Shown: positions 44,585 to 52,715 of the stretch, piece after piece
Numbering within the stretch: position 1 is the first letter of the stretch
Layout: each line of letters begins with the position of its first letter
DNA from: Maritimibacter sp.
GTDB lineage: Bacteria; Pseudomonadota; Alphaproteobacteria; Rhodobacterales; Rhodobacteraceae
Length of the DNA stretch: 64,000 nucleotides
NCBI GenBank assembly: GCA_002695005.1
Contig: NZNT01000019.1
Span: forward strand, 1-64,000
Direction of reading: 5' to 3'
Made by a program: the position numbers and the translations under genes
Notes under the pieces: generated by a model
Seen by the model: only the letters and a program-made list of their open reading frames with translations
The model's database searches: none
Told to the model about the DNA's origin: nothing

Positions 44585-47500
44585 ATGTCCCTATCCAATC
44601 GTTCACTGCCGAAGCCCGAAAACTGGCAAGATTTCGAGCACCACGCTTGGCTGCTTTTTAGGGCTGAGCTGCAAGACCATGCGACAGAAAAGAATGGGCG
44701 GCAAGGCCAAGCTCAACACGGCGTCGATGTCTACGGCAGAAGAAATCGCACGCACTGGGTCGGAGTTCAGTGCAAGCAAAAAATGGATGAAGCTGTTACT
44801 GAAATTGAATTGCGTGATGAAGTTGAGAAAGCGAAATTGTTCTCACCAAAAATTAAAGAGTACATTCTTGTTACCACGGCTCGTCGAGATGCTGCCATCC
44901 AAAAAACGGCTAGGGAAATCACAGACGAACTCGCAGGCACGGACGATGAGTTCTCTGTTTCTGTTTGGGGATGGGATCAATTCCAAGAGCACGCTTCCCT
45001 GTATCCCGACGTTTGGGATCAGATTGACCCAACATACGATCCATTTTCAAAGAGAGGCCTTGAACAGGTCGCTGTCAAAATTGATGAGGTGAAAGACCTT
45101 GTAACGTCTGCATTGCCAGACGCTCAAAATGATGTCCGTCCTCCCAGCTTCAACGCTCAGGCGGAAAATGAAAGCTCTCCACGACATACGAAGATCACGA
45201 TCTTCGTGGAGATGATAGAAAATGGCAATTTGGAAGTGGGCCGCACGGGTCTAGCTGATTTGAGAGAAGCGGATTGGGAATCCGCCACTTCATCAGAGAA
45301 GTATCGAGTTCTGATTGGCCTTGCGTCAGCCGCATTGAAGATGGGGGACGACAACGAGGCGTATTCGCTAATGGAGCGCGCCTATGACATTTGCCCAGAA
45401 CACAAGACGGCAAAGAGGAACCTTGCGACGTCGAAGTTGTTGCAGGGTGAATACGATCAAGCGAGGAAGTTGGCAGGAGAGGCTGTACATGCGCGACCTG
45501 ATGACGACATCGCTGCAGCCGTGCTTGTTCAAGCTCGAAGCTTCTTCCCTGCCGATGATCTGTTGGAGGGACTTTCAGAGAGTGTGCAAGGCAAGTCGGC
45601 TGTAAAGGCGGCTTTGTGCCAGGCATATCGAAATCGCGATGACACAGCTTGGCTTACGATGGCAGTCGAGGCCTACCAGTCCGACCAATCCGACGATCAG
45701 ATTCGTTTGAACTGGGCGGAGGCTGTTCTGGAGCTTGAAATTCAGAACAATGCTAAAAGCGCACAAGGTGGCATCAGTGAATTCCCTAGCTTTCAGGACC
45801 TGAACTCCGCTGCCGAAGAACTATACCAGGCGTGTATTTCGCGACGGTCACGTTTTTCCTTGGCTACAATCCACAATGCAGGTTTGGCACTGCGCCTTGT
45901 TGATCGAAACGACGAGGCCAAGCAGGTATTGGAAATGGGGCTCGCCCTTTGCTCTGGGGAGCCATCAATATCGCTTCAGCTAGCCATAATTGCCCATGAG
46001 GATCGAGATTTCGGCAGAATCCTAGAGCTTCTCGACGAGGGCAGCGAGCACCCTGAGGTCATTTCGCTAAGAACTGAGGCGACGGCTCACATATTGAGCC
46101 CGTCTGACGCGTTAGAAGCAATTGATCGCATCGATGCTACGAACTGGTCCGTAGAACATCGGCTGATGCTGCTTTCGTCTGAGCTGACCTCCCTTTCGAA
46201 GATGGCAGATTGGACCACGGCTATCGAGAAATGTAGGCAGGGGCTTGCAGAAAACCCCGACTCGCTTCGTTTCAAGATAGTGTTGGCGAGGGTTCTTCGG
46301 CTAAGCGGAGATGTTGAAGCGGCAATTTCTCACCTTGATCAGATTGTAGCCAGTCTCGCGCCGGATGCTACGATGGCCGAACGGGTAGAAATCGCCACAG
46401 AATACCGACAACTTGGCAACCATGACCCAATCGTAGTTTTGCTGGAGGATCAGGTTTCAACACAACACGACAGTGAAGCACTTCGGTTGTTGCTTAGCGC
46501 ACTGATCTCGGGCCAAAAGCACCGTGGGGCGCTGAATCTATTCAGTGTATTCCCGCCAGAACTCTCAAGTGATGAATGGTACCTTCGCGCAAGATCAATC
46601 CTAGCGATCAATTCTGGCGCTGCGGATATTGAGAACCACCTTAACGCCTACCTTCGGGTCGAACCCAACGACTTAGAAATGCAAATTTCGAGGCTGGGGC
46701 TGTGGCAACTGCAAGGCCGCGAGAGCGAAATCCGACGGAAACTGCGGACTTTTGAGACGAGAATTCCTGACGGCAACTCACTGGAACGTATGCGCCTCTG
46801 TCACCTTGCCGTCCAGTACGGGAACAGAAAGTGGGGAGTAGATACAGCCTATCAAGAGTTGATTTCAAACTGGGGTGATCCCGCCATTCACCTAGCCTAT
46901 CAAGGCCTTATCCTGATGTATGATGACTTGGAGGACGCAATCCCCAAGTCCACGACGATACAAGAGAAGTGCGTTTTCGAGGCAATGTCCAGTGATGGTG
47001 TTCGACGCGCTCGTATTGAAGGAACGAATGCTCACAATTTTGAGGCTGAAAGACACGCGCCGACCAGCGAATTCGCGAAGGCTTGCATTGGCAAAACTGT
47101 AGGCGAGAAGTTTGTTATCGCCACTCAGTATGAAAGCATCGAGTTCGAGGTCTTGTGGATCAAGCCGAGAGCTCTCGACCTTCTTCATAAGTCTCTGGAG
47201 GAATTCAATAAGAGATTCCCGACGAACTCGGGTATGCAGCGAATGACCTTCGACTTCCAGGCAGACAATCCTCTCGTCGACATGGAACGTATCACCAAAG
47301 CAGCACATGATCGCGACCAATCCGTTTTGGACAATTACGCTGCAAACGCCCTCCCATTCTGTTTTGTTGCTGAAGCGCTTGGGAAGGACGTAGTTGACGG
47401 TTGGGCGGGCCTTCCCGGAGTAGGTATCCAGCCACGTGTTTGTATTGGCAGTCGCGACGAGCGCAACAATGCAATCAAGGAAATCCAGTCCAAAGCCGAA

Positions 47501-48526
47501 AGTGGGTGCGTGCTTGACCCGATCACCGCCGCTCTGGCTTCGGACTTTCATCTTTGGGAAACTATTTCGAAAGTTTGCGGCCCAGTTCACGTTACTCAAT
47601 CAACGCTGGAGGTCTTTGCAAAACGGGAAATTGAGGCAAAGAACAACATCGACCGGCGATCCGGAATAACGTCTTGGCAAGACGGTCGTTTCACGATGAT
47701 TGAGATTACGCCTGAGCAGAACCAAATCGATTTCGAAGTCAAGAAACGTCAACGCGAAGATGTTCTAGCTCACTGCAAAATCGCTACTTCCGTTCCACAG
47801 GCCGATCTAGAAGGCCAAAACCTTGAGATATCTGAGGTTCTAGGCTCTTCGGCGAGAGACAGTGTCTTGGCGGCTGAGGGGAATGGTTTGCTGTTGCTAT
47901 CAGAGGATCAAGGATTGCGACAGTGGGCGGCAGCCGCGTTTGAGGTCGGATCAAGTTGGCTGCAGCCTGTTCTACTGCTTGCCAAAGATCGAGGCTTGGT
48001 CTCGATTGAGGACTACACCAAATTCATCGTAGACTGCCTGAACCGCGACTTCACCTACGTGTCAATGGACTCTCAAACTTTGCTAATCCAGGCGAAGACT
48101 GAAGGGTTCAGCGGGCAAAGTACTGCGAAGAGGATGTTAGAAGTGGTTGGCGGGAAGAACGCGGACTTGGAAACCAACACTGGTGTCGCTGCCCTGTTCC
48201 TTGACTTGGTGTTCCGGGAAACGAAACAAGAGCACCTGCGAAACCGCTACGCAAGTCTGGTTCTAGAGGCATTCTGTGCACCGCGTAGGGACAAAACGAT
48301 CGAAGTCATAAAGTCGCTGACCGCGCAGGTCTCCATTCGCGTATTTAACTTGATTGAGCACGCCTTTTGGTGGCTTGTTGGTCGAGGACTTGGAACACGG
48401 AATTTCCATCAGCAAGTTGAAGAAGCAAAGAAATCTCAGCTACAGCGGCCGGTGTCTCTTCCTCCTGCCATTCGATTTCGTGTGACGGAAAAGATTAGGC
48501 TACTCGGTTCGTGCATCCCAAACTGA
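44585..48526 (+). CDS. REase-TPR-GreAB-C-PIN conflict-type protein
   Basis: 1313 residues from ATG 44585 (GTG 44582 is also possible). N-terminal restriction-nuclease-like domain (about 12-150): NWQDFEHHAWLLFRAEL, HGVDVYG (Asp48), VGVQCKQK (Gln62/Lys64), which matches the D...QxK core of Mrr/REase folds. A long helical-repeat region follows (190-720), with TPR-like alternation (ALKMGDDNEAYSLMERAYDI, LQGEYDQARKLAGEAV). Around 835-865 is ACIGKTVGEKFVIA..YESIEFEVLWI, resembling the GreA/GreB C-terminal domain. The C-terminus (about 970-1180) looks like a PIN nuclease: CVLDPITAALASDF and LLLLSEDQGLRQWAAAAF. TPR-GreAB-C-PIN proteins have been proposed as RNA-targeting conflict systems. Codon usage is more A/T-rich than that of the host. 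Confidence 0.75.
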   Translation: MSLSNRSLPKPENWQDFEHHAWLLFRAELQDHATEKNGRQGQAQHGVDVYGRRNRTHWVGVQCKQKMDEAVTEIELRDEVEKAKLFSPKIKEYILVTTARRDAAIQKTAREITDELAGTDDEFSVSVWGWDQFQEHASLYPDVWDQIDPTYDPFSKRGLEQVAVKIDEVKDLVTSALPDAQNDVRPPSFNAQAENESSPRHTKITIFVEMIENGNLEVGRTGLADLREADWESATSSEKYRVLIGLASAALKMGDDNEAYSLMERAYDICPEHKTAKRNLATSKLLQGEYDQARKLAGEAVHARPDDDIAAAVLVQARSFFPADDLLEGLSESVQGKSAVKAALCQAYRNRDDTAWLTMAVEAYQSDQSDDQIRLNWAEAVLELEIQNNAKSAQGGISEFPSFQDLNSAAEELYQACISRRSRFSLATIHNAGLALRLVDRNDEAKQVLEMGLALCSGEPSISLQLAIIAHEDRDFGRILELLDEGSEHPEVISLRTEATAHILSPSDALEAIDRIDATNWSVEHRLMLLSSELTSLSKMADWTTAIEKCRQGLAENPDSLRFKIVLARVLRLSGDVEAAISHLDQIVASLAPDATMAERVEIATEYRQLGNHDPIVVLLEDQVSTQHDSEALRLLLSALISGQKHRGALNLFSVFPPELSSDEWYLRARSILAINSGAADIENHLNAYLRVEPNDLEMQISRLGLWQLQGRESEIRRKLRTFETRIPDGNSLERMRLCHLAVQYGNRKWGVDTAYQELISNWGDPAIHLAYQGLILMYDDLEDAIPKSTTIQEKCVFEAMSSDGVRRARIEGTNAHNFEAERHAPTSEFAKACIGKTVGEKFVIATQYESIEFEVLWIKPRALDLLHKSLEEFNKRFPTNSGMQRMTFDFQADNPLVDMERITKAAHDRDQSVLDNYAANALPFCFVAEALGKDVVDGWAGLPGVGIQPRVCIGSRDERNNAIKEIQSKAESGCVLDPITAALASDFHLWETISKVCGPVHVTQSTLEVFAKREIEAKNNIDRRSGITSWQDGRFTMIEITPEQNQIDFEVKKRQREDVLAHCKIATSVPQADLEGQNLEISEVLGSSARDSVLAAEGNGLLLLSEDQGLRQWAAAAFEVGSSWLQPVLLLAKDRGLVSIEDYTKFIVDCLNRDFTYVSMDSQTLLIQAKTEGFSGQSTAKRMLEVVGGKNADLETNTGVAALFLDLVFRETKQEHLRNRYASLVLEAFCAPRRDKTIEVIKSLTAQVSIRVFNLIEHAFWWLVGRGLGTRNFHQQVEEAKKSQLQRPVSLPPAIRFRVTEKIRLLGSCIPN

Positions 48527-48869
48527 GCCATTTAATACTGGCGTGAACGTCCGCTTTATGACCTACCCAACTCGCGGTGCTCGCGTGCAGCGAACGTCCG
48601 CTTCCCGCCCTTCGGGTAGATCATTGGGAACGCCATTCAGGGCACTAAGACGCTGGCAGCATCTTCCAGCAATCGAACGCGCTCACCCGGCTACCTGAAA
48701 TCAGCGGAGAGCCGTTTAGACGCCCCTAGAGGCTCGCCGATGGCTTTCAGGGCCGCAACGGCCCGCAAGAGGCGAGAAGATCGCTCAGGGGCCTGTCTTG
48801 CGAGGCCTGACGTTACCGCGACCCAATAGCCCGTAAAACAGGACCCTGAGAGCGGCTCTCAGCACAGCT

Positions 48870-48908
48870 CCGGCCCTCCGTAGATTCCATCTATCGGAGG
48901 AGGGCCGG
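48870..48908. terminator. Strong GC hairpin
   Basis: CCGGCCCTCC (48870-48879) pairs perfectly with GGAGGGCCGG (48899-48908), leaving a 19-base loop. It is 340 bases after the end of the conflict-type gene, so it may be a terminator for a longer transcript or part of a structured element. Confidence 0.4.
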
Positions 48909-48937
48909 GGCGGGCAAAAAGCACCATTCTTGTATGA

Positions 48938-49183
48938 CTATGCACTTAGTGACACGCTACCGCCTCGAATTGTCGGACCAAGGACGACCGCTCTTGGTTC
49001 GCGTAGCGTGTCACAAGTGCCAGAAACGGGCTGGAAGAGCGGCTTCGAATGAGCCGCGACTTCGCGTTCTTGCGTGCCGTTTTGCGCTTCGGGAAAGTCC
49101 AGAAAATTTTTCGCTGAGCGTTGCGAAACACTCCCGCATGGTGCGGTGGCGCAACAAATGTCCTATGCACTTAGTGACACGCT
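48938..49183. repeat. Repeat family GCACTTAGTGACACGCT (three copies)
   Basis: Two identical 21-base direct copies, at 48938-48958 and 49163-49183, starting CTATGCACTTAGTGACACGC. Between them, at 49003-49020, is an inverted copy lacking one base. The first and third of these form a 19/18-base imperfect inverted repeat. They lie in the non-coding region upstream of the integrase operon. Confidence 0.75.
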
Positions 49184-49342
49184 CCGCCAACCTGGGCCTA
49201 AATCGCCAGACCTTTCTTGCTCGCTGAATCCGGCCTTCTTAGAATTCACCCACGCCGAGTTTGCATGCCGCTACCAAGCGCATTCACCTCATATGGGTGC
49301 GCAAGCTTCGGCCCGGCAATGCCGACTACTGAGGGTGGATTG

Positions 49343-49519
49343 ATGGCGGGAATGAAGATCGAGGAAAAGGCGCTTTCCTTGCTCCGTGCGTTCGAAGGGT
49401 CTGGAAGGCCCGTGAGCAGCATAGTGATCGATGGCCGCAAGATCGAAGTCGTTCTTCGTCAATCTCTTCACGAGCGAGACGAATTCGAGGGGATAGATAT
49501 GCGGCATGGCAAAACGTGA
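49343..49519 (+). CDS. Small protein ahead of integrase
   Basis: 58 residues from the ATG at 49343 (GAGGGTGG upstream); longer in-frame starts reach 49217 but lack support. Sequence begins MAGMKIEEKALSLLRAFEGS, then IVIDGRKIEVVLRQSL. It overlaps the integrase ATG (49506) by 14 bases, an arrangement often seen in alphaproteobacterial integrative elements, so it may be a small DNA-binding or excision-type partner. Not a recognised family by sequence alone. Confidence 0.6.
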   Translation: MAGMKIEEKALSLLRAFEGSGRPVSSIVIDGRKIEVVLRQSLHERDEFEGIDMRHGKT

Positions 49520-50522
49520 GCTGCCCAAACACGTCTACAGACAGCGCAACGGATTGTATTTCCAACGGCGGGGCTGGAAGACCCGGAAGATCAAGGCTGA
49601 CTTCGGGACGCCGGACTTCTGGAAAGAGTACGCGGACCTGATCGCGGGTATGTATGGAGCGCCGAAGGTGTCCACTCGGACATTCGGGGCGCTGATAAAG
49701 GACTATCACAAATCGCCCAGGTATCGGCGTCTCAAGCCCCGCACTGCGCTGGACTACGATAAGTATCTCGACTTTTTCCAGGCGATCATGGCGGACGCCA
49801 ATCCTGCAAATATGCAGCGTAAGGACGTCATTCGGCTGCGGGATACCAATGCGGAAAAGCCGTACTTCGCAAACTACTCGTTGCGCGTTCTGCGAGTGCT
49901 CATGGAGCACTGCGTCGATCTAGGCTGGCGCGAGACGAACCCAGCGAAAGGGGTTCCTGAGATCAAGACGGAGAAGGCCGGGCGCGAGCCTTGGCCGCGT
50001 GAGCTTCTTGAAGCTTTCCGGAGCGAGTGTGTTATCGGCACTCGGGAACGACTCGTCATGGAATTGTGCGTCGGTACCGGTCAACGGATCGGTGACGTGC
50101 TCGAAATGCGCTGGTCTGATATTCAGGACGGCGCAATCGTGGTGAAGCAAAGCAAGACCGGCAAAGAGCTATGGGTGCCGATCCTGCCCGAGCTTCAAGC
50201 CGCGCTCGATGTCGCGAGCCGCCATTCCGTTTACCTGGTGACGAATGAGCGCGGTACAAACCGGTGGTCCTATCGCGGTGCATCACACGCGGTTAGGACC
50301 GTGCGGGAGAAGATCGGCGCGCTGGACTATGACATCCATAGCTGGCGCTACAATGCGGCGTGCGAGCTGCTGGAAGCTGGCTGTGAGGACGATCTGATCG
50401 CATCGGTGACGGGGCAAAGCCCCGCAATGGTGCTTCACTACACCAAGAAGGTTCGCCAGCGCCTCCGCGCGACCCAAGCCCAGACCATGCGGGCACAGAA
50501 CAACCCGCCAAGGGCGCGTTGA
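49506..50522 (+). CDS. Tyrosine recombinase (integrase) of island A
   Basis: 338 residues. A SAM-like core-binding N-terminal half (LKPRTALDYDKYLDFFQAIM) precedes a complete catalytic domain: MELCVGTGQRIGDVLEMRW (Arg), SKTGKELWVPI (Lys on the beta hairpin), YDIHSWRYNAACELLEAG (HxxR), VTGQSPAMVLHYTKK (Gln in the usual His place, active Tyr in HYTKK). The gene lies next to the intact tRNA-Cys, the expected position for the recombinase that integrated island A there. Confidence 0.88.
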   Translation: MAKRELPKHVYRQRNGLYFQRRGWKTRKIKADFGTPDFWKEYADLIAGMYGAPKVSTRTFGALIKDYHKSPRYRRLKPRTALDYDKYLDFFQAIMADANPANMQRKDVIRLRDTNAEKPYFANYSLRVLRVLMEHCVDLGWRETNPAKGVPEIKTEKAGREPWPRELLEAFRSECVIGTRERLVMELCVGTGQRIGDVLEMRWSDIQDGAIVVKQSKTGKELWVPILPELQAALDVASRHSVYLVTNERGTNRWSYRGASHAVRTVREKIGALDYDIHSWRYNAACELLEAGCEDDLIASVTGQSPAMVLHYTKKVRQRLRATQAQTMRAQNNPPRAR

Positions 50523-50562
50523 CTATCATGCGCACCGCATTTGGCAATCGCGGGGGCCAATC

Positions 50563-50754
50563 TTGGAAGCCTTAGTAAATCTGATCCTCTTCGGCCTCTT
50601 CGCCTTTCTCGTCGTCTGGGTCTACTTCTTCCTGCCCGCGGGTATGGCCTCCCGCCGCAACCGCAGCCCGGTCATCTGGGTCTTGATTTCGTTGGTAGGA
50701 AGACCACTCCTCGCGATTTTGCTCCTGCTCGCCTTGGGTGAAGATCGCTCCTGA
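50563..50754 (+). CDS. Small membrane protein, island A
   Basis: 63 residues from a TTG start. Two hydrophobic segments: VNLILFGLFAFLVVWVYFFL and VIWVLISLVGRPLLAILLLL, with a basic loop MASRRNRSP. No family recognised, and the ribosome site is weak, so expression is uncertain. Confidence 0.5.
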   Translation: MEALVNLILFGLFAFLVVWVYFFLPAGMASRRNRSPVIWVLISLVGRPLLAILLLLALGEDRS

Positions 50755-50811
50755 GTGCGCCGTTCGCCATCGTCACTCGAGGCCGGAGAACGTGAACAGA
50801 ACAAAAACAGA

Positions 50812-50833
50812 ATGTTTAGACAAATGTTTAGAC
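50812..50833. repeat. Tandem ATGTTTAGAC motifs beside the tRNA-Cys att site
   Basis: ATGTTTAGAC at 50812-50821 and again at 50824-50833, separated by AA. A third copy is at 43045-43054 near the other att copy. Their placement around both att repeats suggests integrase arm-type sites. Confidence 0.5.
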
Positions 50834-50880
50834 GCTCTCGCGCCGGAGCGCGAAAAATCGTCTAAGTCATTGAAAGTAAA

Positions 50881-50954
50881 TGGAGGCGAGTACCGGAATC
50901 GAACCGGTGTACACGGATTTGCAATCCGCTGCGTCACCACTCCGCCAACTCGCC
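50881..50954 (-). tRNA. tRNA-Cys (GCA)
   Basis: 74 bases read on the minus strand, starting GGCGAGTTGGCGGAGTGG, with anticodon loop ATTGCAAAT (GCA), T-arm GGTTCGATTCC and encoded CCA. Acceptor arm pairs GGCGAGT with ACTCGCC. The 3' 44 bases are repeated at 42928-42971. Its 5' part differs at three positions from the remnant at 59886-59927, suggesting the present gene is a hybrid made by integration. Confidence 0.95.
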
Positions 50955-51042
50955 GAAGTGAAGGGTTTGATAGGGTTCAGGGCCGAGGGCGTCAAGCGGT
51001 TATCAGGCGAGTTTTCAGGTTTCCTTTCTGTGCCTGCTCTGT

Positions 51043-51489
51043 TCACTGAAGCTTTTCCCAAGCCTGCTGTGCCCGCATCATTTTCCGAGCCTGGCCGGCA
51101 TATTTCCGGATCATGTCTTTGGAACTGTGCCCGCTGTAGCTCGCAATCTCGTCGTCATCGCATCCGGCCGAAGCCAGTTCCATCACGCCACGATAGCGGA
51201 GCGCGTGGTCGAAAAGGTCGAGGCGATTGCGTTCGGCACTCATGATATGTGCCATGTGGCGACAGTCCATGGGCGACCCACTGCGACGGGTCAGGATCGT
51301 CAGCCCGTCGTGAGCCGCACTGTCCAGCAAGGCTTTGAGCAGCCCTGTGCGTTGGAACCACAGGGCCTTGTCGGTCTTGCCCTATGTGAGTCGAAGTCTC
51401 ATGCCATCATAGTCGTTCAAGCGGAATCTTGTCCAATCGCTGGCGCGCTGCACACTACCGACACCAAGTTCGACAATCAGTCGGGGCAG
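51043..51489 (-). pseudogene. Tyrosine recombinase remnant of island C
   Basis: C-terminal half of a site-specific recombinase. Reading on the minus strand from about 51489: ELGVGSVQRASDWTRFRLND, then an amber stop (51382-51384) where Gln is expected in LRLT*GKTDKALWF, then LLDSAAHDGLTILTRRSGSP, HIMSAERNRLDLFDHALRYR, a helix GVMELASAGCDDDEIASYSG, and HSSKDMIRKYAGQARKMMRA with the Tyr. The upstream two-thirds is missing. It sits 88 bases from the tRNA-Cys 5' end, opposite island A, and marks a second element. Confidence 0.8.
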
Positions 51490-51713
51490 AGGTGCGGCCA
51501 CAACCCGCCATTTCTGCACCGCTCAATCCGGCCAAGGGATAAGCGGTTGTTCGTTCGACCCCAGGCCTCTGCTTTTTGCAAGTACTTCGGGCGGCAAAGG
51601 CCGCGATTTAAATCGGCAGCACCTGTTGCTTGCGCGCCCCTGTTTGGCCGCTGACGGTGCGTGTGATACAATTGGTCCATTACGGGTCCAGCGGATCGGG
51701 ATGTGACCTCAAG

Positions 51714-52715
51714 ATGTTTAGCAAAGCCATTCTTGCAACCCTCGGCTTCGTTTTCAGCTATGGAAGCGTGTACGCCCAGAATACTCCGAGTGATTTCCCG
51801 GGCCTGACCGAGGCGCGTGAAGCTGTCAAAAGACACCTTCCAACCCGGCAGATGCACTGGATTCTGTTCGGAGCCGGGAAGGGCAACACGCCCTTCGTCG
51901 CTTACTGTGCCGACTATGTCGGGGCACGGTCCGATCTCCAGGGTCTCGTCGTTGCCGCGCGCCCGAACTCGCGCGCCTTGTCTTTCTTCACGTCGGTTAC
52001 GTCCCGTCAGGCACAGGTCCTGCCGTCGGACATGCTGGATACGGCCATCGAGACCGACATCATCGACTGCGTCGGCTTCGGCGGCGATCCCGCACCTGGC
52101 TCTTCCAGCTCTCAGGCCGGGGCGGCGCTGTACGACCTGGAGGAAATCCGGCAGGTTGCGGCCCGGCTCGGCGTCCCGCTCGACGACGACACGTTCCATA
52201 CGCGACCCGGCGTCACTGGCTGGTACCTCTACCGCGTGGTGAACGGGGACGTGCTGCAAACCCAGCAATTCCTGCGGAGCGTTCGTATCGAGAGTCAGCG
52301 TCGCAACCAGCCCGCCTTCGACCACTTCGCGGGTTTCCTCGCCGTCCGGGCGTTCGAGCGTGTGGCCGACCCCACCGTGCTTGCACAGGCTGGAGAAGGG
52401 CGCGCGGCGCGCGGTGAGTGTCAGGAAGATTACATGATCGAGTTCTGCAAAGGCATCCAGATGGAGCTGAAGCGGATGGGCGTCTATACCGGCGCCATCG
52501 ACGGTATTATCGGGGGCGGGACTCAGGCCGCGATCCGCCGTATCGCTGACACGCGACCTGCCGCGAACCCGGCCGACCTGATCTCGATGAACGACATGAT
52601 CGGCCCGCCCGGCGGCAGCCCGCCTGCTGACGCTCCGGCGAACGCGCCGGCATCTCCAGCGTCGTCCGGGTCAGATGGCGACCTGCTCGGCGCCGGGTCG
52701 CTCGATGATTTCTAG
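51714..52715 (+). CDS. Secreted peptidoglycan-binding-type protein
   Basis: 333 residues from the ATG at 51714, which begins a signal peptide (MFSKAILATLGFVFSYGSVYA); the frame opens earlier at 51630 without support. The middle is unrecognised (two Cys in ATETDIIDCVGFGG style segments). The C-terminus carries a PG_binding_1-like segment, IQMELKRMGVYTGAIDGIIG followed by GGTQAAIRRIAD, then a disordered Pro/Ala/Ser tail. Likely periplasmic. The next gene overlaps it by 11 bases and is also a secreted protein, so the two may act together. Confidence 0.65.
   Translation: MFSKAILATLGFVFSYGSVYAQNTPSDFPGLTEAREAVKRHLPTRQMHWILFGAGKGNTPFVAYCADYVGARSDLQGLVVAARPNSRALSFFTSVTSRQAQVLPSDMLDTAIETDIIDCVGFGGDPAPGSSSSQAGAALYDLEEIRQVAARLGVPLDDDTFHTRPGVTGWYLYRVVNGDVLQTQQFLRSVRIESQRRNQPAFDHFAGFLAVRAFERVADPTVLAQAGEGRAARGECQEDYMIEFCKGIQMELKRMGVYTGAIDGIIGGGTQAAIRRIADTRPAANPADLISMNDMIGPPGGSPPADAPANAPASPASSGSDGDLLGAGSLDDF

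Larger units (their letters stand above)
48527..49342. other. Non-coding stretch with repeats in island A
   Basis: About 815 bases without a credible gene. It contains two copies of GAACGTCCGCTT near 48546 and 48590, a 17-base palindrome CTGAGAGCGGCTCTCAG (48846-48862), a strong hairpin at 48870-48908, and three copies of a GTGACACGCT repeat listed separately. A structured RNA or recombination region is possible. Confidence 0.45.

Noticed and set aside
48846-48908. Possible CRISPR or regular array in the 48.5-49.3 kb repeats
   Set aside because: Only three irregularly spaced copies, one inverted, no uniform spacers and no cas gene nearby.
51630-51713. Upstream extension of the 333-residue secreted protein
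   Set aside because: It would place polar residues before a clean signal peptide; the ATG at 51714 fits better.
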